In this document: piece by piece, positions 33,610 to 38,842 of the stretch
Layout of the letters: each line of letters opens with the position of its first letter
How positions within the stretch are numbered: position 1 is the stretch's first letter
Source: Thomasclavelia spiroformis
GTDB lineage: Bacteria > Bacillota_I > Bacilli_A > Erysipelotrichales > Coprobacillaceae
Direction of reading: 5' to 3'
NCBI GenBank assembly: GCA_016901755.1
Contig: JACJKV010000025.1
Coordinates: 1 to 38,842, forward strand
Length of the DNA: 38,842 nucleotides
The notes under the pieces: generated by a model
Seen by the model: only the letters and a program-made list of their open reading frames with translations
Database searches by the model: none
Told to the model about the DNA's origin: nothing
Program-made: the position numbers and the translations under genes

Positions 33610-34293
33610 ATGATAAAACTTACAAATGTAACCAAAATTTACAAAACCGGTGTAAGAGCACTTAATGATATAAGTTTAACAATTAATCAGGGAGAATTTG
33701 TTTATGTCATCGGGACAACCGGTGCTGGAAAGTCAACTTTTATCAAGCTGTTATATCGTGAAGAGTTACCTACTTCAGGTAAAGTAGAGGTTGTTGGTAG
33801 AGATGTTTCTAAAATAAGAAACAGTAAAGTTCCTTATTTTAGAAGAAATATTGGCGTTGTTTTTCAGAATTTCCGTTTATTACCTAAAAAGACAGTTTTT
33901 GAAAATGTAGCTTACGCCTTAGAAGTTATTGATACACCAAAAAATGAAATTCGCCGTCGCGTTCGAGCTACTTTAGAACTGGTTGGACTGGAAGATAAGG
34001 TAAATTCATTTCCTCATGAATTATCTGGTGGGCAGCAGCAGCGTGTAGCCATTGCCAGAGCTATTGTCAATCGTCCTAAAGTACTGATAGCTGATGAACC
34101 AACGGGGAATCTGGATCCTGAAACTTCAAAGGAAATTATTAATGTTCTGACACGTATTAACGAAGAACAGGGAACAACAGTTTTAGTTGTCACACATGAT
34201 GAAAAAATTGTTCAGGAACATAAAAAAAGAACAATTATTATGGAAAATGGTTGTATTAATGCTGATACAACATTAGGAGGTTATCAATTATAA
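33610..34293 (+). CDS. ftsE: cell-division ABC ATPase FtsE
   Basis: A 227-residue ABC ATPase: Walker A GTTGAGKST (35-43), the Q-loop FQNFRLLP, signature LSGGQ (138-142) and Walker B VLIADEP (158-164). With FtsX it forms a complex that activates cell-wall hydrolases at the septum or side wall. The FtsE-typical opening MIKLTNVTKIYKTGVRALND fits. The gene overlaps ftsX by TAATG. Confidence 0.96.
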   Translation: MIKLTNVTKIYKTGVRALNDISLTINQGEFVYVIGTTGAGKSTFIKLLYREELPTSGKVEVVGRDVSKIRNSKVPYFRRNIGVVFQNFRLLPKKTVFENVAYALEVIDTPKNEIRRRVRATLELVGLEDKVNSFPHELSGGQQQRVAIARAIVNRPKVLIADEPTGNLDPETSKEIINVLTRINEEQGTTVLVVTHDEKIVQEHKKRTIIMENGCINADTTLGGYQL

Positions 34294-35204
34294 TGAGAGA
34301 ATTGGTTAGTGTTATTAAAAATCTTCCTAAGCATTTTAAGACGGCATTGATAAATATTTGGCGAAATGGTGCTATGAGTTTTTCTTCAATTTTTGCTGTT
34401 ATGATTACCTTGGCTTTAATAGGTGTTATAGGGGTTTTGGCATTGAATGTACAGGATATTTCTGAAAATATCGAAGAAGGTGTACGTATCTATGTCAAGT
34501 TAGAAAGAAATATTGATGAAAATGCAGAAAAAGCAGTTGGTGAACAGATTGCTGATATTAAAGGAGTCAAAAGTGCAGTTTATTCTTCAAAAGATGATGA
34601 ATTGACCAAACTGATTGAAAAACAGGGAGAAGATGGAAAAGAACTGTTTGAATCTTATCGTGATGATAATCCATTGGGAGCTGCTTATGAAGTAGAAGTT
34701 AAAAATTCTGATCAGATTGCTTCCGTAGCACAAGAAATTGAAAATATTGAAAATGTCAATACTGTAAATTATGGTGGAGAATCAACACAGAGTATGGTCA
34801 AAACATTACATACGATACAAACAGGTGGTTCAATTTTTATCGTTGGTTTGATGATCGTTGCTTTATTTATGATTTCTAATACGATCAAGATTACGATTAC
34901 GACGAGAGCTACTGAAATATCTATTATGCGAATGGTTGGTGCCAGCAACTGGTATATTCGTATTCCTTTTATGCTGGAAGGAATGATGATTGGACTATTT
35001 GGTGCTATTATTCCAATTATACTGCTGGTATATGGATATGGTGCTGTATATGATTTTACTGGTGGATCATTAATGTCAACGATGCTGGTTTTAAAGGAAC
35101 CTATGCCTTTTATTAGAAACTTTTCATTGCTGATTGCTGGTTTAGGAGCAGGAGTTGGTTTAATAGGAAGTTTTGTGTCTATTCGAAGATTTTTAAAATT
35201 TTAA
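34293..35204 (+). CDS. ftsX: cell-division membrane protein FtsX
   Basis: A 303-residue protein with four membrane segments (about 25-50, 178-200, 228-255 and 270-295) and a large outer loop (about 50-175) that contacts peptidoglycan hydrolase partners. It has the FtsX-type start NIWRNGAMSFSSIFAVMITL and the motif TEISIMRMVGASNWYIR. The ATG overlaps the ftsE stop. A strong terminator ends the operon. Confidence 0.95.
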   Translation: MRELVSVIKNLPKHFKTALINIWRNGAMSFSSIFAVMITLALIGVIGVLALNVQDISENIEEGVRIYVKLERNIDENAEKAVGEQIADIKGVKSAVYSSKDDELTKLIEKQGEDGKELFESYRDDNPLGAAYEVEVKNSDQIASVAQEIENIENVNTVNYGGESTQSMVKTLHTIQTGGSIFIVGLMIVALFMISNTIKITITTRATEISIMRMVGASNWYIRIPFMLEGMMIGLFGAIIPIILLVYGYGAVYDFTGGSLMSTMLVLKEPMPFIRNFSLLIAGLGAGVGLIGSFVSIRRFLKF

Positions 35205-35211
35205 TATTTAG

Positions 35212-35243
35212 GCTTATATTGTTTGACAATATAAGCTTTTTTC
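35212..35243 (+). terminator. terminator of ftsEX
   Basis: A perfect 11-bp stem (GCTTATATTGT with ACAATATAAGC) followed by six T's. Confidence 0.92.
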
Positions 35244-35332
35244 TTGAAATAATGGGATAAATTGTACGGTATGTGCAAAATTTTGAAATTTAAATGGTTC
35301 CTTTAGGGAGAACTGATCTTCAGGATTCAAGA

Positions 35333-35361
35333 TTGAATAATTAAGATATTTATTGTAAGAT
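35333..35361 (+). promoter_or_regulatory. promoter of the CDP-alcohol phosphatidyltransferase gene
   Basis: TTGAAT at 35333-35338, 17 bases, TAAGAT at 35356-35361. AGGAGGG and ATG 35390 follow. Confidence 0.65.
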
Positions 35362-35389
35362 ACTACTATAGGATAAAGGAGGGTATGAA

Positions 35390-35956
35390 ATGAACAAGAT
35401 AACATTAAAAGAATTTTTTAATATTCCTAATTGTTTATGTTATTTTAGGATAATTTTAATACCAGTCTTTTTTGTATTTTATTTTCAGGCTGAAGGACAG
35501 ATGGATTATATTATTTCAGCTTTGATTCTGATTGTTTCTGGTTTTACGGATTTTTTGGATGGATATATAGCCAGAAAGTATGATATGATTACTGATTTTG
35601 GTAAACTGATTGATCCAATTGCTGATAAGCTGACACAATTCAGTGTTGCTGTTGCCTTGATTTATACTTATTCATTGATGTGGCTTTTAGTAGCTATTAT
35701 CTTTGTCAAAGATGCAATGTTGGCGCTTGGCAGTTTTTATCTATTTGAAAAAGGAGAAAAGATTAGAGGAGCATCATGGTGGGGAAAAATATCTACAGCA
35801 ATTTTTGATGTGACTGTCATTGTTCTGATCGGTTTGCATATACCTGATTCAATTGTTCCTACGATTTTAATTACTGTCTGTTCCATTCTTATGTTTTTAT
35901 CTTTTGTGCTTTACGCCAAACAAATATATGAGATGATCAAGGGATTAAAATCATGA
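35390..35956 (+). CDS. pgsA: CDP-alcohol phosphatidyltransferase (PgsA-like)
   Basis: A 188-residue membrane enzyme with about five to six hydrophobic segments. The family motif DG-x2-AR-x8-G-x3-D-x3-D is complete in DGYIARKYDMITDFGKLIDP (with ADK after). It most likely makes phosphatidylglycerol phosphate from CDP-diacylglycerol, but other head groups or cardiolipin synthesis cannot be excluded. AGGAGGG precedes ATG 35390. The TGA overlaps the start of the next gene. Confidence 0.88.
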   Translation: MNKITLKEFFNIPNCLCYFRIILIPVFFVFYFQAEGQMDYIISALILIVSGFTDFLDGYIARKYDMITDFGKLIDPIADKLTQFSVAVALIYTYSLMWLLVAIIFVKDAMLALGSFYLFEKGEKIRGASWWGKISTAIFDVTVIVLIGLHIPDSIVPTILITVCSILMFLSFVLYAKQIYEMIKGLKS

Positions 35957-36330
35957 GTAACCGTAAAATAAAAAAAGAATGTTATTTTGAACAGTTAAAT
36001 AATGCGCTTATTTCGGTAGAAATGGTTTTCAATCAGTTGCGAAAATTAAATGATAATGACGAAATTGATCGTACGATCATTATTAAAGATATGATTCGTA
36101 CCAAGTTTCAGTTAGAATTATCTTTAGCTTCATTATGTATTATTTTAAGAAAAATGAATGAAAATGATTTTATTAAACTTAATCAGGCCAGGCGTAAAGA
36201 TGTTAACAGCATCATTCATTCTAATAAATTTGAATTTATTGATGAGCATCAGATATTTGTTTTTTCTCAAAAGGGAAAAGAAGAAGTTGATTTATATGAG
36301 CTTATTGATTATGCCAAAAGTTTTTTATAA
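35953..36330 (+). CDS. hypothetical protein coupled to pgsA
   Basis: A 125-residue soluble, mostly helical protein, rich in Lys, Asn and Ile. The C-terminal half (HSNKFEFIDEHQIFVFSQKG) could form a small beta-hairpin. No membrane segment or known motif is seen. It overlaps pgsA by ATGA, so it is translated from the same mRNA. I could not assign a family. Confidence 0.65.
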   Translation: MSNRKIKKECYFEQLNNALISVEMVFNQLRKLNDNDEIDRTIIIKDMIRTKFQLELSLASLCIILRKMNENDFIKLNQARRKDVNSIIHSNKFEFIDEHQIFVFSQKGKEEVDLYELIDYAKSFL

Positions 36331-36353
36331 GAAATCTGCGGATTTCTTTTTTT
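36329..36353 (+). terminator. terminator after the hypothetical gene
   Basis: An 8-bp stem AAGAAATC with GATTTCTT, loop TGCG, then at least five T's. Confidence 0.78.
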
Positions 36354-36401
36354 ATGGACAACTTTTTTATAGAAGACGTTATACAATAAAATGGGTGAGC
36401 A

Positions 36402-36593
36402 ATGATGGATTTAAAAAAAAACAGCGGGATTATTTTAATTGTCCTTGGAATCATATTAACTTTAGATAAAACGAATGAATTTAAGGGGATTGTTCATATT
36501 ATTGTGTACTATATTCGTGAATATTGGACGATTTTTATTACTTTTTTGGGGATCTATTTATTAAGTGTACCTAAAAAATCAAAGAAAAAATAA
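36402..36593 (+). CDS. small two-pass membrane protein
   Basis: A 63-residue protein with two hydrophobic segments (about 9-21 and 40-56) and a lysine-rich end, PKKSKKK. The pattern resembles small LiaI/LiaF-type membrane domains, but this is a shape comparison only. ATG 36402 (or 36405) has GGGTGAG a few bases upstream. It lies between a terminator and the flavodiiron promoter. Confidence 0.55.
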   Translation: MMDLKKNSGIILIVLGIILTLDKTNEFKGIVHIIVYYIREYWTIFITFLGIYLLSVPKKSKKK

Positions 36594-36598
36594 ATGCA

Positions 36599-36627
36599 TT
36601 GAAAAAAAAGAGTTGACATGATACCAT
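36599..36627 (+). promoter_or_regulatory. probable promoter of the flavodiiron gene
   Basis: TTGAAA at 36599-36604, 17 bases, TACCAT at 36622-36627. A second TTGACA at 36613-36618 lacks a good partner. Confidence 0.5.
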
Positions 36628-36652
36628 AAAAGAAGATTTTGGAGGTGCATTT

Positions 36653-37807
36653 ATGAAAATAGGTAATGACATTTATTATGTAGGTGTCAACGATCATGAT
36701 ATTGATCTTTTTGAAGGTCAGTTTGTTGTAGAAAATGGGATGGCGTATAATTCATACGTGATCATGGATGAAAAAATTGCGGTTTTGGATAGCGTTGATG
36801 TTCATTTTAAAGACGAATGGCTCAATAATATTGAAAAAGTGTTGTCAGGAAGACAACCTGATTATTTTGTAGTTCAACATATGGAACCAGATCATAGCGC
36901 CAATATCAGTGACTTTATGGAAAAATATCCTCAAGTGCAGATTGTTTCTACTGCAAAATCATTTGATATGATGAAACAGTTTTATGGTGTAGATTATTCA
37001 GCTCGTCAGATAACAGTTAAAGAAAAAGATACACTTCACCTGGGAAAACATAGTTTAACATTTATGATGGCTCCAATGGTACATTGGCCAGAGGTCATGG
37101 TAAGTTATGATGAAACAGCTAAAGCTTTATTTTCTGCGGATGCTTTTGGTAAGTTTGGAGCTTTGGATCATGATGAAGACTGGGCATGTGAAGCCAGAAG
37201 ATATTATTTTGGCATTGTAGGTAAATATGGAATGCAGGCGCAAGCTCTATTAAAAAAGGCTTCACAATTAGATATTCAGACAATCTGTCCATTACATGGA
37301 CCAGTATTGAACGAAAACCTGGAGTATTATCTCAATTTATATCAGATTTGGTCTACATATGGTATTGAAAGTGATGGGGTCATGATTGCTTATTCATCAG
37401 TGTATGGTCATACACGAGAAGCAGTTGAACTGTTAGCTCAGAAACTGAAAGAATCAGGATGTCCTAAAGTAGCTGTTAATGATTTAGCAAGAGAAGATAT
37501 GGCAGAGGTTGTTGAAGATGCTTTCCGTTATGGCAAAATCGTTTTAGCATCAGTGACATACAATGCTGGTATTTTTCCACATATGAAAACATTTATTGAT
37601 CATTTGGTAGAAAAAAATTATCAGAATCGCTTGGTTGCTTTTATGGAAAATGGATCTTGGGCACCAGTGGCTAATAAAGTGATGAAACAGATGTTTGAAA
37701 AAAGTAAAAATATTACATTTGCACAAAACAGTGTATCCATTAAATCTGCGATAAATGAGGCAAATGTAAAGGAAATTGAAAATTTAGCGCATGAACTGAT
37801 GCAATAA
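36653..37807 (+). CDS. flavodiiron protein (FprA type)
   Basis: A 384-residue protein with an N-terminal beta-lactamase-like domain and a C-terminal flavodoxin domain. Diiron ligands are all visible: H76, E78, D80 and H81 (HMEPDH), H144, D163 and H215. The flavodoxin phosphate loop is YSSVYGHT (247-254). These enzymes reduce O2 and/or NO to protect anaerobes. There is no rubredoxin domain, so an external rubredoxin or flavin donor is needed. GGAGGTG precedes ATG 36653. It has its own promoter and terminator. Confidence 0.96.
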   Translation: MKIGNDIYYVGVNDHDIDLFEGQFVVENGMAYNSYVIMDEKIAVLDSVDVHFKDEWLNNIEKVLSGRQPDYFVVQHMEPDHSANISDFMEKYPQVQIVSTAKSFDMMKQFYGVDYSARQITVKEKDTLHLGKHSLTFMMAPMVHWPEVMVSYDETAKALFSADAFGKFGALDHDEDWACEARRYYFGIVGKYGMQAQALLKKASQLDIQTICPLHGPVLNENLEYYLNLYQIWSTYGIESDGVMIAYSSVYGHTREAVELLAQKLKESGCPKVAVNDLAREDMAEVVEDAFRYGKIVLASVTYNAGIFPHMKTFIDHLVEKNYQNRLVAFMENGSWAPVANKVMKQMFEKSKNITFAQNSVSIKSAINEANVKEIENLAHELMQ

Positions 37808-37812
37808 TATTC

Positions 37813-37846
37813 AAAGAAAATGAAAAAAATTCATTTTCTTTTTTTA
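37813..37846 (+). terminator. terminator after the flavodiiron gene
   Basis: A 12-bp stem AAAGAAAATGAA with TTCATTTTCTTT, loop of five A's, then T's. Confidence 0.88.
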
Positions 37847-37860
37847 GTTTTCTTTAACTA

Positions 37861-37869
37861 TGTTACAAT
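37861..37869 (+). promoter_or_regulatory. extended -10 promoter of the esterase gene
   Basis: TGTTACAAT, an extended -10 with one mismatch. No clear -35. GGGGAGG and ATG 37894 follow. Confidence 0.55.
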
Positions 37870-37893
37870 AGTACCATAAGGGGAGGTTTTAAA

Positions 37894-38631
37894 ATGGAAA
37901 AAAGATATTTTAATGAATATAGTCAATATCTAAATCGAGATATGGAATTTATGGTTTATGGGCACACTGGTATCCCAATCATGGTTTTTCCGGCACAGGA
38001 TGGTCATTGTCAGGACTTTGAAGGTTTTGGAATGGTCGATACAGTAGCTGATAAAATTGAAAGTGGACAGATTCAGCTGTTTTGCTGTGGATGTGTAGAT
38101 CAGGAAAGTTATTCTGATGAATCAGGAAATCCAGCACATCGTAGTTTTATGCTGGAACAGTACTACCATTATATATGTGATGAACTGGCACCTAGAGTCA
38201 AAGAAATCAATGGTACTGGACTCATGTTATATACAACTGGATGTTCGATGGGGGGTACGCATGCCGCAAATATGATGTTGAGACGTCCTGATATTTTTAA
38301 AGGATGTATTGCTTTAAGTGGTTATTATGATACTGATATTTTCTTTGGAAATTACGTTGATGAATTTATTTATAATAACAGTCCATTAAAATATTTAAAT
38401 GGAATGTCTTTAGATCATCCTTATGTTCAAATGTATAAAGAAAGATCAATCATTTTATGTTGTGGTCAAGGAGCATGGGAAGATGATATGATCAGATCAG
38501 CTGGTTTAATGAAACAGACATTTGATCGTTTGGGAGTAAATGCCTGGATAGATTTCTGGGGATATGATGTTAACCATGACTGGCCATGGTGGAGAATTCA
38601 GTTTCCATATTTCTTAGATCAGATATTATAA
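37894..38631 (+). CDS. esterase family protein (alpha/beta hydrolase)
   Basis: A 245-residue alpha/beta hydrolase of the esterase family (PF00756-like). The nucleophile elbow GCSMGG has Ser118, the likely catalytic His is His228 in DVNHDWPWW, and the acid is probably among EDD (196-198). No signal peptide. The N-terminal RYFNEYSQYLNRDMEFMVYG and FPAQDGHCQDFE are typical of this group. The natural substrate is unknown. GGGGAGG precedes ATG 37894. The gene has its own promoter. Confidence 0.88.
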   Translation: MEKRYFNEYSQYLNRDMEFMVYGHTGIPIMVFPAQDGHCQDFEGFGMVDTVADKIESGQIQLFCCGCVDQESYSDESGNPAHRSFMLEQYYHYICDELAPRVKEINGTGLMLYTTGCSMGGTHAANMMLRRPDIFKGCIALSGYYDTDIFFGNYVDEFIYNNSPLKYLNGMSLDHPYVQMYKERSIILCCGQGAWEDDMIRSAGLMKQTFDRLGVNAWIDFWGYDVNHDWPWWRIQFPYFLDQIL

Positions 38632-38650
38632 TAAAAGGTAGTGTCAAATA

Positions 38651-38681
38651 AGTTATGAAAAAATGAAATTTTTTCATAACT
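38651..38681. terminator. perfect 13-bp hairpin at the insertion-sequence end
   Basis: AGTTATGAAAAAA at 38651-38663 and its exact complement at 38669-38681, loop TGAAA. It may act as a terminator for the esterase and transposase genes, or it may be part of the element's end. Confidence 0.6.
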
Positions 38682-38711
38682 AGAACTCCATAGTCGATTC
38701 TATGTAGTAAT

Positions 38712-38842
38712 TCAATGCTTCATCCAGTAATATTTCCATTTGCTTGGCATATTATGTGTCTTTTTAAGACAATCCAGATCAACTGGTGGCTTATAGCCAA
38801 GTGCTGTATGATTTCTTAAAAAATTAAAGTATGTCGTAAACA
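38712..38842 (-). CDS. transposase, C-terminal fragment (cut by window edge)
   Basis: The last 42 residues of an open minus-strand frame ending at TGA (38712-38714). The stretch YFNFLRNHTALGYKPPVDLD matches the C-terminal end of DDE integrase-type transposases, where FYNFxRPHxALGxKTP is usual. The DDE residues lie outside the window. Family not assigned. Confidence 0.75.
   Translation of the reverse strand, partial: FTTYFNFLRNHTALGYKPPVDLDCLKKTHNMPSKWKYYWMKH

Larger units (their letters stand above)
38640..38842 (-). mobile_element. end of an insertion sequence
   Basis: Right-edge DNA with a transposase 3' end on the minus strand. The string GGTAGTGTCAAATAAG near 38638 is a candidate terminal repeat. 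The other end is outside the window, so family and target duplication cannot be determined. Confidence 0.6.

Noticed and set aside
1-38842. UGA read as tryptophan (mollicute code)
   Set aside because: Several conserved genes end in TGA at the expected length (coaE, dnaB, ylbD, rsmD-preceding ylbF), and RF2, which mollicutes lack, is encoded.
1-38842. Prophage, CRISPR array, tRNA or rRNA genes
   Set aside because: No phage structural or integrase genes near the XRE/S24 repressor, no regular spaced repeats, and no cloverleaf or rRNA-like sequence seen on either strand.

Overview
This window looks like chromosomal DNA from a low-GC Gram-positive bacterium. Gene content, strong Shine-Dalgarno sites, AT-rich codon use and Bacillus-like blocks of synteny suggest a Firmicute, most likely an Erysipelotrichia-type gut organism; that placement is inference from gene content only. 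TGA is used as a stop, so this is not a UGA=Trp mollicute. Nearly all DNA is coding. I see no rRNA, tRNA, CRISPR array or prophage. The only mobile DNA is a partial transposase gene at the right edge.

Region by region. 1-3450: the 3' end of a DAHP synthase gene, a CNNM/CBS membrane protein, a TrmA/RlmD-family protein whose catalytic residues are all replaced, a TSCPD-domain protein and a small membrane protein. 3500-12730: a replication/repair cluster (dnaE, polA, mutM, coaE, dnaB, dnaI), mostly coupled by overlaps or very short gaps. 12740-15290: the glycolytic pair pfkA-pyk with its own promoter and a strong terminator. 15285-16230: a divergent module made of a self-cleaving-type XRE/S24 repressor, operator-like inverted repeats around a near-consensus promoter, and an unlisted 35-residue hydrophobic peptide with its own terminator. 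16238-17622 (minus): FMN riboswitch, riboflavin transporter ribU and a flavin-binding split-barrel protein. 17800-19817 (minus): a cytidylate-kinase-like protein overlapping a MATE exporter. Then an intracellular GH13 alpha-amylase, peptide deformylase and a Cys-rich single-pass membrane peptide.

22220-25610: UPF0223 gene, ftsW/rodA type gene, ylbD-ylbE-ylbF-rsmD-coaD, linked by stop/start overlaps. 25677-28113: a LytTR response regulator without a kinase gene, then comFA-comFC. 28258-33200: cold-shock gene, secA, prfB (no programmed frameshift), yitT-family gene. 33188-36600: zinc-ribbon gene (minus), ftsE-ftsX, CDP-alcohol phosphatidyltransferase, two unknown small proteins. 36650-38842: flavodiiron protein, an esterase, and the end of an insertion sequence.

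The best candidates for new biology are the XRE/S24-repressor plus 35-aa peptide module (about 15.28-16.23 kb), which has the layout of a stress-induced small membrane peptide under a cleavable repressor, and the apparently catalytically dead RlmD-like protein (1528-2838), which keeps its TRAM domain and Fe-S type cysteines but has lost the SAM-site motif, the nucleophilic Cys and the general base.
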